Below, one piece after another: positions 45,701-54,020 of a stretch of DNA of 64,000 nucleotides. Each line of letters opens with the position of its first letter. The first letter of the stretch is position 1. A model generated the notes under the pieces. The model had not been told where the DNA came from and ran no database searches. It was given only the letters and a program-made list of their open reading frames with translations. The stretch lies in NCBI GenBank assembly GCA_902771155.1, contig CACXVS010000003.1:62001-126000 (forward strand), in the 5' to 3' direction. Source of the stretch: an uncultured Prevotellaceae bacterium (lineage in GTDB: Bacteria; Bacteroidota; Bacteroidia; Bacteroidales; Bacteroidaceae). Position numbers and translations under genes: made by a program.

Positions 45701-47243
45701 CCTGAGCGAATTGCTGACGGAAATAGTTGAAGAACACCTGCGCACGGTCGCTGATGACAGCCAGTGGCGTATCGTTGCCCATAGCGGCCACAGGCTCCTG
45801 ACCTGCTGTTGCCATCGGCACGATCGTCTTGTCGATGTCCTCCTGTCCGAAACCGAACTCCACGAGTTTCTGGTCCAGGTTGTTCACACCGTTCTCCACG
45901 TGGCGACCGCTCTTCAGTTTCTCCAGTTGTACGCGGTTCTCACTCAGCCACTCGCGGTAGGGGTGCGCTTTGGCCAGTTGCTCCTTAATCTCTCCGTCGT
46001 AGTAGATTTTCCCTTCCTGCGTGTCGATCAGCAATATCTTTCCAGGCTGCAGACGTCCTTTGCTCACCACGTCACTTGGTTCGAAGTCCATCACGCCCAC
46101 CTCCGAGGCTACCACCATCATACCTTGTTTCGTGATGGTATAACGGCTGGGGCGCAGTCCGTTCCTGTCGAGCATACCGCCTGCGTAGCGTCCATCGCTG
46201 AAGAGCAGGGCGGCAGGTCCGTCCCAGGGCTCCATCAGGATCGAGTGGTATTCGTAGAATGCCTTCAGGTCTTCGCTGATGGGGTTCTTGTCGTTGAAAC
46301 TCTCTGGCACGAGGATGGCCATCGCCTGAGGCAGACTGAGACCACTCATCATCAGGAACTCAAATACGTTGTCGAGACTGGCTGAGTCGCTCATGCCCTC
46401 TTGTACGATGGGGCGCAGGTCGGTGATGTCGCCTAATGCCTCGCTGTTGAGCACGCTCTCTCTCGCCTTCATCCAACCGCGATTACCACGGATGGTGTTG
46501 ATCTCACCGTTGTGAGCCAGCAAGCGGAAGGGCTGGGCCAGCGACCACGTTGGGAATGTGTTTGTGCTAAAACGTGAGTGCACCAGCGCCAGTCCGCTTG
46601 TGAAATAAGGGCTCGACAGGTCAGGGAAATAGCGTCGCAGCTGTCCGCTTGTCAACATTCCTTTATAGATGATGTTCTTGCTGCTTAATGAGCAGATATA
46701 GAAGTCTTTGTCGTCGATGCGATTCTCTATTCTCTTGCGTACCTTATACAATATACGGTCGAATGTAGGGGCCTTGTCTTCAGAAACGCCCGTCACGAAT
46801 ATCTGCTTAATCTCAGGTTCCACCTCACGGGCAGCTGCGCCCAGCACTTCCGAATTCCTGGGTACCGCCCTCACGTGCATCAGTGTCAGACCCTCGCGCT
46901 CGATTTCCTCAATCATCACGCTCAGAATCGTCTGCTGTGCGTTCTCGTCCTTGGGCAGAAACACCAATCCCGATCCATAGTGCCCCTTTTCGGGCACTGG
47001 GATGCCTTGCAACAGAATAAACTCGTGGGGAATCTGTACCATGATGCCAGCACCGTCGCCCGTCTTGTCGCGGGTCTCGGCACCACGATGCTCCATGTTC
47101 TCCAGCACCTTCAGTGCATTATCTACCAACTCATGACTCTTGTTGCCGTGTATGTTCACAATCATACCCACACCGCAAGCGTCGTGCTCATATTCACTTT
47201 GGTAGAGTCCTTTGTTTGTTTGAGTTTGCTTACACTTTGTCAT
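42750..47243 (-). CDS. gltB: Glutamate synthase large subunit
   Basis: Transfers glutamine amide nitrogen to 2-oxoglutarate, giving two glutamates. The 1497-residue protein starts at 47243 (MTKCKQ), leaving a short propeptide before the catalytic Cys23 of the class-II amidotransferase (EYEHDACGVG). Central and FMN-binding domains (GGEDNARYH, ASGRFGVT, GAKPGEGGQLPG), the 3Fe-4S cysteines (CVMMRKCNTNTCPMG) and the C-terminal beta-helix (GLSGGRISI) follow. It heads the operon; TACCTTTG (minus strand, 47285-47292) is the likely -7 element. With GlnN it forms the GS-GOGAT cycle. Confidence 0.97.
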   Translation of the reverse strand: MTKCKQTQTNKGLYQSEYEHDACGVGMIVNIHGNKSHELVDNALKVLENMEHRGAETRDKTGDGAGIMVQIPHEFILLQGIPVPEKGHYGSGLVFLPKDENAQQTILSVMIEEIEREGLTLMHVRAVPRNSEVLGAAAREVEPEIKQIFVTGVSEDKAPTFDRILYKVRKRIENRIDDKDFYICSLSSKNIIYKGMLTSGQLRRYFPDLSSPYFTSGLALVHSRFSTNTFPTWSLAQPFRLLAHNGEINTIRGNRGWMKARESVLNSEALGDITDLRPIVQEGMSDSASLDNVFEFLMMSGLSLPQAMAILVPESFNDKNPISEDLKAFYEYHSILMEPWDGPAALLFSDGRYAGGMLDRNGLRPSRYTITKQGMMVVASEVGVMDFEPSDVVSKGRLQPGKILLIDTQEGKIYYDGEIKEQLAKAHPYREWLSENRVQLEKLKSGRHVENGVNNLDQKLVEFGFGQEDIDKTIVPMATAGQEPVAAMGNDTPLAVISDRAQVFFNYFRQQFAQVTNPAIDPIREELVMSLTEYIGAVGTNILTPDASNCKMVRLPQPVLTNTQLDILCNIRYKGFKTKKLATLFDIEKGEEGLRQALDDLCHQAEASVDEGVNYIILSDRDIDEKHAAIPSLLAVSAVHHYLISVGKRVQTALIVESGEIRETMHAALLLGYGASALCPYMTFAILDDLVKRHKIQEEYATAEKNYIKAVDKGLKKIMSKMGISTIRSYRGAKIFESIGLSEDLLRRYFGTEVSTIGGIGLKEIARDAIALHEAAKKQALLQNQGQFAWRKDGIKHAWNPETIAKLQLATRQGSYEKFKDWAKMVDEKESPIFIRDFFGWKKAAKPIPIDEVESVESIVKHFVTGAMSFGALSIEAHEALALAMNKLGTRSNTGEGGEDNARYHSEVDGVSLSSKTKQIASGRFGVTTEYLVNAEEIQIKVAQGAKPGEGGQLPGFKVNEIIAKTRNAIPGISLISPPPHHDIYSIEDLAQLIFDLKNVNPTAAVSVKLVAESGVGTIAAGVAKAKADLIVISGSEGGTGASPASSMRFAGISPEIGLSETQQTLVRNGLRNQVRLQTDGQLKTAKDVIIMAMLGADEFSFGTLPLIVLGCVMMRKCNTNTCPMGVATQNPELRKHFEGRTEYVVNFFTFLAQQVREYLSEIGVTHMKDIIGHTELIEVDTTHATEKQKTIDFRRLLHQPDTDKNLYWDRGEFTKVTGVTDEEIIKAAQKAIDDCEEISLDYGIKNTDRAVGTMLSGVIAKKYGEAGLPEGTIKIKFKGSAGQSFGAFAVKGLDIRLEGEANDYFGKGLSGGRISILPPARSNENFRAEDNIIAGNTGLYGATSGELYINGKVGERFGVRNSGAIAVIEGAGDHCCEYMTGGRVVVLGKTGRNFAAGMSGGVAYVYDPDHTFDYFCNMDMVELGLVEDSISRKELLELIRQHYLHTRSALAGRMLDNWQQYVEDFIQVVPIEYKRVLEEEKMKRLHEKIADIQRDY

Positions 47244-47284
47244 TTTATCCTTACTTTTGCTTTCGCTTTGTTCGTTTCCGAGTG

Positions 47285-47292
47285 CAAAGGTA
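47285..47292 (-). promoter_or_regulatory. Putative -7 element of the gltB operon promoter
   Basis: CAAAGGTA on the plus strand reads TACCTTTG on the minus strand, 42 bp upstream of the gltB start. Confidence 0.6.
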
Positions 47293-47481
47293 GTGCATTT
47301 TGCTATCACAAGCAAGAATTTGCTTACAATTAAAATCTTAAATCTTCGTGCAACTTACAATTCTTTCAAAATCCGCCCTCTTTACTTTCGATTTGAAAGC
47401 TATTCCCCACCTCTTAGACCTAAATTGTCACATTCTGTCAGATTTATTGCCAGGTTCTTACATCGAATGCGAATTTTTATG

Positions 47482-47489
47482 TACTTTTG
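47482..47489 (+). promoter_or_regulatory. Putative -7 element for the ECF sigma factor gene
   Basis: TACTTTTG, 53 bp upstream of the sigma factor start. The rest of the divergent gap 47293-47542 shows nothing else I can support. Confidence 0.5.
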
Positions 47490-47542
47490 CTTAGGAAAAC
47501 GGGTAGTTCGATTGTATTATAGGTAAAAGTATCAAGCGAAAG

Positions 47543-48034
47543 ATGATTGACAAACGGGAGTTCGAAGGCATCTTCAGGCAGCATTACGACGGAATGTTCC
47601 GTTTGGCCCGTAAGATGCTGGGCGATGATGAGGAAAGCAAGGATGTGGTGAGCGATGTATTTGCCCAACTGCTGAATGGCGACATGGACTTGCATGCAGA
47701 AACGCTTCAAGGCTTTCTGTTGACGAGCGTCCGTCATCGTTGCATCAATCTGCTGGTGCACAAGCAGAAAGGACAAGCGGTCATCACAGACCTGCAACCT
47801 GAAGACGACGACCAAGTAGAACAGGAACAATTGGATACGCTTCATCGCTATATCGACGAGCACATGTCAGGGATGGCCCAAAGCGTTCTTCGTCTTCGCT
47901 ATCAACAAGGGCTGAAGTATCGTGAGATTGCAGACGCTCTGAAGATTAGCGAGGTCACTGTTTATAATCACTTGTCTCAATCGCTTAAAGAATTAAAGGA
48001 CTATTTTAAATCGTTAGGTTATGGAATCGAATGA
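47543..48034 (+). CDS. ECF-family RNA polymerase sigma factor
   Basis: A 163-residue alternative sigma factor. Region 2 (about 10-75, FRQHYDGMFRLARKMLGDDEESKDVVSDVF in family order) and region 4 (about 105-160, LRYQQGLKYREIADALKISEVTVYNHLSQSL) are present. Its last 14 bp overlap the start of the anti-sigma-like gene, so the two are translationally coupled. Regulon genes are probably the downstream outer-membrane protein. Confidence 0.92.
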   Translation: MIDKREFEGIFRQHYDGMFRLARKMLGDDEESKDVVSDVFAQLLNGDMDLHAETLQGFLLTSVRHRCINLLVHKQKGQAVITDLQPEDDDQVEQEQLDTLHRYIDEHMSGMAQSVLRLRYQQGLKYREIADALKISEVTVYNHLSQSLKELKDYFKSLGYGIE

Positions 48035-48554
48035 CAGAATGGAACAACTTCTCAAGCAGATGTATGCTGAGGAAAGAGATACCTCTGAGATTATCGACGA
48101 GGAATGGAAGAAGTTTGAGGCCAGGCACTTCTCGCCTAATCGCTCCTGGGGTTGGATGCAGATAGCGGCTACGATAGTTGGTGTGCTGATGCTCTCGGGC
48201 ATCGCTTACGCAGCCATTCATATCGTAAGCCATGGCGAAGAGGATCAGAAATCTCCTGCTCAGGAGACGCAAGTCATAACTCAGAGCCAACAAGCGATCG
48301 AACAACCTGCTGAGTCCTCAGACAGCATCCCTCAGACCCGCATCTTCGAGAATGTGCCGCTCGACGAGATGGTCAACGAACTGGCCTTATATTATAATAA
48401 GGTGGCGGATGTCCAGAACCAGCAGGCTCATGAACTGCGCCTCTACTATAAGTGGGAGCAGAAAGATGAGTTGGCGAGCGTGGTCGATGACCTGAACCAT
48501 TTTGAACATGTGAGTCTTGTCATCGAGGATGATAAACTGATTGTGAAACCTTGA
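48021..48554 (+). CDS. Reduced FecR-like anti-sigma factor (TM helix plus DUF4974-like domain)
   Basis: A 177-residue inner-membrane protein: a short cytoplasmic N terminus (about 1-42), one TM helix (about 43-68, MQIAATIVGVLMLSGIAYA), a Gln/Ser-rich linker, and a C-terminal domain (about 108-177, FENVPLDEMVNELALYY) of the DUF4974 type that ends FecR proteins. The FecR beta domain normally between them is missing. Overlap with the sigma gene supports an anti-sigma role. Confidence 0.72.
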   Translation: MESNDRMEQLLKQMYAEERDTSEIIDEEWKKFEARHFSPNRSWGWMQIAATIVGVLMLSGIAYAAIHIVSHGEEDQKSPAQETQVITQSQQAIEQPAESSDSIPQTRIFENVPLDEMVNELALYYNKVADVQNQQAHELRLYYKWEQKDELASVVDDLNHFEHVSLVIEDDKLIVKP

Positions 48555-48573
48555 TATTCCCTTAGATAACATC

Positions 48574-51114
48574 ATGAAAAGACATTATATTCTGCTATTG
48601 CTGTGCGCAATAGTTTGCATGGCTCAGGCTCAGAAACTGACTCGCAATTATCAGGCCCAATCATTGAGTTGTGTGCTCGAGGATCTGAACGCTGCTACTA
48701 CTCGCCATGAGATATCTTTCGTCTATAATGATCTGGAAGACTTTACCGTTACTTGTCATTTTGAGCGTCTTAACCTTGAAGATGCCCTGATGAAGGTCGT
48801 AGGCTTCTATCCTGTCCGCATCGTCAGAGACGGGGAGAGATACTACGTGGAATGTACCCACAAGACGGAGCGCCACCTGAAAGGTCGCCTGACGGATGAG
48901 CACCAACAACCACTCGCCTATGCCAATATCTCATTGCTTAGCCCTGCCGATTCCTCTCTCATTGGTGGTGGCGTGAGCAATGAGGCAGGCGATTTCGTGA
49001 TTCCCACAGATGCCTATAGGGTGATCGTCAAGTGTTCATTTATAGGCTACGAAACCATCTGGCACACCTGCGAAGTGGGCGATATTGGCAGCTTCCAGAT
49101 GAAGCAGGACAGTTATACGCTGAAAGGGGTAACAGTGAAAGGTGCCAAGCGACTGGTCTATTCTACAGACAAGGGACTGGTGGCCAACGTTCAAGGTACG
49201 GTTTTGGAGCAGTTCGGCTCCGTCAGCGACATGCTTACCCATTTGCCTTTGGTGATGAGCGACGGTAGTGTGGCAGGTCGGGGCAAACCCGAGATATACA
49301 TCAACAATAAGAAGGTACGCGATGAATCGGAATTAGAACGCCTTCGTGCAGATGAGATCCTATCGGCAGAAATTATCACCAATCCAGGAGCCGAATATGG
49401 CGCTGAAGTCAGGTCAGTCATCCGATTAAAGACCGTCCGCAAGGCTGGTGAAGGCTGGAGTGGCAACTTTGCTGGCACATACCGTCAGGGCGAACAATGG
49501 TACGGCAGACTGAACGCAGCCCTGAACTACCGTACCCGCAACGGTATGGACTTCTTTGCCAAAGGCAACATAACGGAAAGCAACTCGCTGATGACCTATC
49601 CCGCTCAGACCGAACTAATAGCCTCCAGCACATGGAATTACGAAAGTAACATGAACTGGCATAATAGGAACATTTATTATTATGCCGACTTTGGATGGAA
49701 CTGGGAGATTAACGAACATCATTCCGTTGGTGTTACTTATACGCTTAACAGTTATATCAATGGCAGTCGTTCCAATAGTGAACAGGATGAGATAGTATGG
49801 CAGGATGGGCAATTGATAGATAATGTCCACACCTCTACCATCACAAACTGGAAACCCAAGTTGTCGCATAGCATAAATGCTTATTATGTTGGAGAGATTG
49901 GCAAATGGAAGTTTGACTTCAGTGGAGACTTTTATCGGAATCAAAACTTGGACGAGATGAGTGGTTACGACAATGGACAACTCAGTGCCACCAGTAATAC
50001 CCACGACAAGAGCAGACTTCTGGCGGAGAAGCTGACCGTCACGGCTCCCGTGCCTAAGGGAAGTCTGACCTTTGGTGAGGAGGTGTCGAATGTGGATCGT
50101 ACTAGTGACTTTATACAGAACGGATTCTCAGCCGACAACTATACTCGCCAACAGACAACCACATGGTCGCTTTACGCCAGCTATAGTCTGAACATCAAGA
50201 AGTTCACGCTTAATGCAAGTCTACGATGGCAGAACGAGCACAACCGCTATGAGCAGAACGGACAATACAAAGCCGAGATGAGTCCCGACTACCATGTGCT
50301 CGTCCCGAGAGTTTCGCTCAATTATGCGACAGGGAACTGGAACCATACATTGGCCTATGAAGGGGCTCGTATGAATCCTCCATACAACTGGTTATCCACA
50401 TCCGTCACCTATGCAGGCAAATATGAATACCGCACAGGAAATCCCTTCCTACCACCCCAAACCCATAGTGCCATCTCATGGGAATCGCAATGGAAATGGC
50501 TACATATGGGCTTGTGCTACGATGATGTCAGGAACCGATACAACGACTTCAAGAGTGCCTTCGACGACATCAACCACCCAGGCGTCATCTTAATGGATTT
50601 CAGGGCTACACCAAGGATACAATACTATCAATTAATACTGAATGCTTCACCAAAGATAGGCATCTGGCAGATGAACTATACGGCGTATTTCAGCTTAGCC
50701 GATGCAGACTTGGAGCCGATGGGTATTACCCACAACTTCAAAGGGATATGCTCTAATTTCAGCCTCGACAACACCCTCACCCTACCACACGACTGGTTGG
50801 TGAACATACAAGCCAGTATAAAGCCTTATCATGAAAGTGAGTTTGATATACAAAAGACAGAGGGAAGTCTTGATTTCCGCATCAGCAAACAGTTCTTGAA
50901 AAGCAAGAGTCTCAGAATGGCCTTAGTGGCAAGTGACATCCTGCATACCTGCAATAGTAGGATAATACAATACAATGGTATTGGCTATCGTAATGAATTC
51001 AATATCTACCGCGACCAGCGTCGTGTGGGCCTTGATATCTCTTGGAAGTTCAACGCCACCAAGAGCCGCTACAAGGGAAGCCATGCCGGCCAAAGCGAGC
51101 GCGATCGTCTGTGA
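48574..51114 (+). CDS. Outer-membrane beta-barrel receptor with STN-like and carboxypeptidase-like N-terminal domains
   Basis: An 846-residue outer-membrane protein (signal peptide to MAQAQ). Residues about 21-95 resemble the STN signalling domain (LSCVLEDLNAATTRHEISF); about 98-180 a carboxypeptidase-like repeat (LKGRLTDEHQQPLAYANISL); about 185-290 a plug-like region; then a barrel of the outer-membrane beta-barrel family 3 type. It follows the sigma/anti-sigma pair by 19 bp, the classic surface-signalling trio. Ligand unknown; no SusD partner is present. Confidence 0.82.
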   Translation: MKRHYILLLLCAIVCMAQAQKLTRNYQAQSLSCVLEDLNAATTRHEISFVYNDLEDFTVTCHFERLNLEDALMKVVGFYPVRIVRDGERYYVECTHKTERHLKGRLTDEHQQPLAYANISLLSPADSSLIGGGVSNEAGDFVIPTDAYRVIVKCSFIGYETIWHTCEVGDIGSFQMKQDSYTLKGVTVKGAKRLVYSTDKGLVANVQGTVLEQFGSVSDMLTHLPLVMSDGSVAGRGKPEIYINNKKVRDESELERLRADEILSAEIITNPGAEYGAEVRSVIRLKTVRKAGEGWSGNFAGTYRQGEQWYGRLNAALNYRTRNGMDFFAKGNITESNSLMTYPAQTELIASSTWNYESNMNWHNRNIYYYADFGWNWEINEHHSVGVTYTLNSYINGSRSNSEQDEIVWQDGQLIDNVHTSTITNWKPKLSHSINAYYVGEIGKWKFDFSGDFYRNQNLDEMSGYDNGQLSATSNTHDKSRLLAEKLTVTAPVPKGSLTFGEEVSNVDRTSDFIQNGFSADNYTRQQTTTWSLYASYSLNIKKFTLNASLRWQNEHNRYEQNGQYKAEMSPDYHVLVPRVSLNYATGNWNHTLAYEGARMNPPYNWLSTSVTYAGKYEYRTGNPFLPPQTHSAISWESQWKWLHMGLCYDDVRNRYNDFKSAFDDINHPGVILMDFRATPRIQYYQLILNASPKIGIWQMNYTAYFSLADADLEPMGITHNFKGICSNFSLDNTLTLPHDWLVNIQASIKPYHESEFDIQKTEGSLDFRISKQFLKSKSLRMALVASDILHTCNSRIIQYNGIGYRNEFNIYRDQRRVGLDISWKFNATKSRYKGSHAGQSERDRL

Positions 51115-51195
51115 TGTCGATGCTAAGACACAGAATCCTCTACAGGTAAAATACAGAAAAAAAAGGATCAGTTACAGAGAAAAGTACCTCGAAAA

Positions 51196-51227
51196 TTTGG
51201 AAATTCAAGAAGGAGCATGTACCTTTG
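51196..51227 (+). promoter_or_regulatory. Bacteroidetes-type promoter of the LRR/transglutaminase gene
   Basis: TTTG (51196-51199), 20 nt, TACCTTTG (51220-51227); the start codon lies 54 bp downstream. Confidence 0.8.
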
Positions 51228-51281
51228 CACCGCAAACCCTGAATATGATTGAAATCAGGATTATTTGTGATTCAATGTAAG

Positions 51282-53300
51282 ATGAAAAAGATTGTAATAA
51301 TATCCATGTGCATGTTGCTGTCAGTATGTGGCATCAAGGCACAGAAAACACAAATGAGCGTGGATGTCAAACAGCCAGGCACCTTGGCTGAATGCATAGG
51401 GGAAAGCAATAAGTTCTCAGTGAAGGACTTGACCATTAAGGGACAATTGAATACAGACGATGTTATCTTCTTGCGTGAGATGGCTGGGCGAGATACTCTC
51501 AGCCAAGAGGTGAAAGACGGACAACTGGAGTCGTTGAATCTGCGAGAGGTCACTTTTGTGGCAGACAACCGTTCGTTTTTGAGACAGGAGGAGATCAAAC
51601 AACAAATTGTTACGACTGGCAGTGATTTGCCTAATAGGCTTTTCTTCGATTGTCATCTAAAGAACATCACTTTTCCCGTAGGTACTCGGAAAATTGGGGA
51701 AGCAGCTTTTTACGGCAATCGCCTCACATCCGTTATACTGCCCGAATACGCAGAATTAGAGGATTATGCATTTGCCAGGAATAGTGAACTGCAAGAGGTC
51801 ATCTTTCCTCAAACCATAACAAGATGGGAGCAGCATGTATTTGGCAGATGTGATCAAATAAAAGTTCTGAAACCGAACAATATTGTTTATTTGAGCGGCT
51901 ATTCTGTCACCCACATGGCATCACTTGAACAAGTCGTTTTCAATGGATGGTTATTGCACGCTGATGGCTATTTCTTTGATAAATGTCCAGAACTGAGAAC
52001 TGTTATATTTAATGGAGATGTTTATACTACAGGTGGTCGCAAGATTGCCGAGAGTTGTCCGAAATTTGAGCAACTGATTTTCTGTGCTCCAGTATTCACC
52101 ACGTATTTTGGAGATACGAAGGATTGCCCATCATTCAAAGGAATCATAGCTAAAGATCTGGTTATCAGTTCAGAATTTAAGGAAATTCTTCCTCCTTCGC
52201 CAGAGGCTGAAGTTGGCAAACGTTATGTGGCATTGAATGAAGATTTAAATAAGAGCATAAAGCTGTTGCAAGAGGTAGGTGTGGATGAAGATTATGGAAT
52301 GTGGGAAGATATGGCCCGCAGGAGTTTGTGGACAGCCACATATAACTATGTTTGCAAGCTATCCTTAGCCAACGATCGTCAGAACGCCCTGGATCTGTTG
52401 GAAAGACTTGTTGCCGATGGCTTTCGTGAATATTATCATTTTCTGGAGGATAACGATCTTGATGCACTCCGTAATGAGCCACGCTTCCAACAGATGATGG
52501 CAGAGCTGAAGAAGACAGAGACCAAAATTAATAAGCTCAAGGCTTCACCAGAATACGTACATGACAATCAGACAGATACAAGTCTCGGCTTCACCTATCA
52601 GGAACCATCTGACAGTATGCTTACAGCCATCCGCCAGTATTTCCGTCTTGACAGCATTGCGGGTAATGGCGACGATATCAGTCGCATTAAGAATATCATG
52701 TACTGGCTGCACGATGCCATCCGCCACGACGGAAGCAGTTCTTGGCCAAAGTGCCGGTATAATGCCATCGATCTCTATGAGTTGACTAAACGTGAAAATC
52801 GTGGACTGAACTGCCGTTTCATGTCAGAGGTGCTAAATGATTTGTATCTGGCAGCAGGGTTTAAGTCGCGTTTCCTGACGTGTCAATCGAAGGAATACGA
52901 CACCGATGGTGATTGCCATGTGATAAATGTCGTGTGGAGCGATAGCCTTGACAAGTGGATATGGATGGATGTATCATTTGCGGCTTATGTAACAGATGAG
53001 AACGGCCTACTTCTCCATCCTGGAGAGGTGCGTGAACGAATGCGCAAAGACCTTCCTCTCATTCTTAATGAAGATGCCAACTGGAATCATCAGGAAAAGC
53101 AGACCCATGAGCATTATCTCGACTATTACATGGCAAAGAACCTTTACCTGATGTCTTCTCACTTGAGAAGTGAGACAGAGAGTGAGAGTTTCGACATGAG
53201 CTCTTCAGGGGTTGAGATAACCCTTGTGCCTCATGGCTTTGTGTATAGAAATGGCCCCACCACCGAGGATGAACAGTTGTTCTGGCAAAAACCAGAATGA
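51282..53300 (+). CDS. Secreted BspA-like leucine-rich-repeat protein with transglutaminase-like domain
   Basis: A 672-residue exported protein (signal peptide to GIKAQ). Residues about 45-310 carry irregular leucine-rich repeats of the BspA/LRR_5 type (IGEAAFYGNRLTSVILPEYA). Residues about 440-600 look like a transglutaminase/protease-like core with a full triad: Cys511 (GLNCRF), His546 (DCHVIN), Asp563 (WIWMDV). The ATG at 51282 directly precedes the signal peptide; an upstream TTG is not needed. It has its own consensus promoter. Surface adhesion plus peptide or protein processing is inferred. Confidence 0.82.
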   Translation: MKKIVIISMCMLLSVCGIKAQKTQMSVDVKQPGTLAECIGESNKFSVKDLTIKGQLNTDDVIFLREMAGRDTLSQEVKDGQLESLNLREVTFVADNRSFLRQEEIKQQIVTTGSDLPNRLFFDCHLKNITFPVGTRKIGEAAFYGNRLTSVILPEYAELEDYAFARNSELQEVIFPQTITRWEQHVFGRCDQIKVLKPNNIVYLSGYSVTHMASLEQVVFNGWLLHADGYFFDKCPELRTVIFNGDVYTTGGRKIAESCPKFEQLIFCAPVFTTYFGDTKDCPSFKGIIAKDLVISSEFKEILPPSPEAEVGKRYVALNEDLNKSIKLLQEVGVDEDYGMWEDMARRSLWTATYNYVCKLSLANDRQNALDLLERLVADGFREYYHFLEDNDLDALRNEPRFQQMMAELKKTETKINKLKASPEYVHDNQTDTSLGFTYQEPSDSMLTAIRQYFRLDSIAGNGDDISRIKNIMYWLHDAIRHDGSSSWPKCRYNAIDLYELTKRENRGLNCRFMSEVLNDLYLAAGFKSRFLTCQSKEYDTDGDCHVINVVWSDSLDKWIWMDVSFAAYVTDENGLLLHPGEVRERMRKDLPLILNEDANWNHQEKQTHEHYLDYYMAKNLYLMSSHLRSETESESFDMSSSGVEITLVPHGFVYRNGPTTEDEQLFWQKPE

Positions 53301-53356
53301 TTCCCATCGTCTTGGCAATCTGAATATTTCTATATGATTACCTTCCTTTTTTCCAA

Positions 53357-53627
53357 ACATATACCTCAAATCTCCTGAATCCCTTTGTATATAAGGGTTC
53401 CAGCACAGGTATATGTTGCTTAAACATGTACCTAACATATACCTAACATGTACCTCGACATATACCTTCTAACTATTATCTATTTGTCATGAGGGTTGTG
53501 GTCAGATCATGCCAAAAGGTACATGATGGGGTATATGATAGGTACATGATAGGTATATGTTCGCATAACATATACCCTATCTGAAACCCCAATGTACAAA
53601 GGCTTTCGCGAGGATGAAGGTATATGT
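53357..53627. repeat. Mirror-symmetric 271-bp array of ACATRTACCT motifs
   Basis: Twelve copies of the 10-bp word ACATATACCT/ACATGTACCT (or close variants) in an exact mirror layout around position 53492. Plus-orientation copies start at 53357, 53424, 53435, 53446, 53458 and 53568; minus-orientation copies start at 53407, 53517, 53529, 53540, 53551 and 53618. The inner groups of four repeat every 11-12 bp. The two 111-bp arms (53357-53467 and 53517-53627) are imperfect inverted copies of each other around a 49-bp centre. Each arm also holds a stem-loop (CCCTT/AAGGG in the left arm). No ORF covers it. Confidence 0.9.
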
Positions 53628-53679
53628 TGACCAAAAAACGATAAGTCTATTCTTTTTTTCAATGAAATTGGGAAATGTT

Positions 53680-53760
53680 ATAGTGTGCCTTGGCCAGTAC
53701 GTAACGCACGCACTCCAGTGCGCCTTAGGGCGCACTGGAGTGCTTTAGTAGGCGCACTAT
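53680..53760. ncRNA. Nested perfect hairpin, possible structured RNA or leader element
   Basis: ATAGTGTGCC (53680-53689) pairs with GGCGCACTAT (53751-53760) with one G-U. Inside, GCACTCCAGTGCGCC (53710-53724) pairs perfectly with GGCGCACTGGAGTGC (53729-53743) around TTAG. It lies 260 bp upstream of the P-II start. The remaining bases 53761-53933 show nothing else I can support. Confidence 0.5.
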
Positions 53761-53933
53761 ACTCAGCCCTTGAACTAACATAAACAGAAACGTAATATCA
53801 ATCTGTTACTTTTTGGGGTTTGGTAGTAATAAAGTGTAAGCAAAGATCGGCTGTGCGCTTACAATATGATAGTTAGTATTGGAATTAACAATCAAAATGA
53901 AAGAAAAATGAATGAATATTTATCAAAATGCAC

Positions 53934-53941
53934 TACCTTTG
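53934..53941 (+). promoter_or_regulatory. Putative -7 element of the P-II/Amt operon
   Basis: TACCTTTG, 79 bp upstream of the P-II start. No TTTG at -33, which suggests activated transcription. The gene itself has AAAGGAG (54007-54013), an unusually good Shine-Dalgarno site for this genome. Confidence 0.6.
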
Positions 53942-54020
53942 CACTCGAAACGTTTCAGATTGTAACCCAATGAGAGGGTTTAGAGTTAATATTATTAATA
54001 AGGTAAAAAGGAGAAAACGT

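Noticed and set aside
45246..46385. 379-residue open frame on the plus strand
   Set aside because: It is antisense to gltB, which is intact and fully explained.
53357..53627. Possible CRISPR array
   Set aside because: Units are 10-11 bp with almost no spacers, occur in both orientations, and no cas gene is present.
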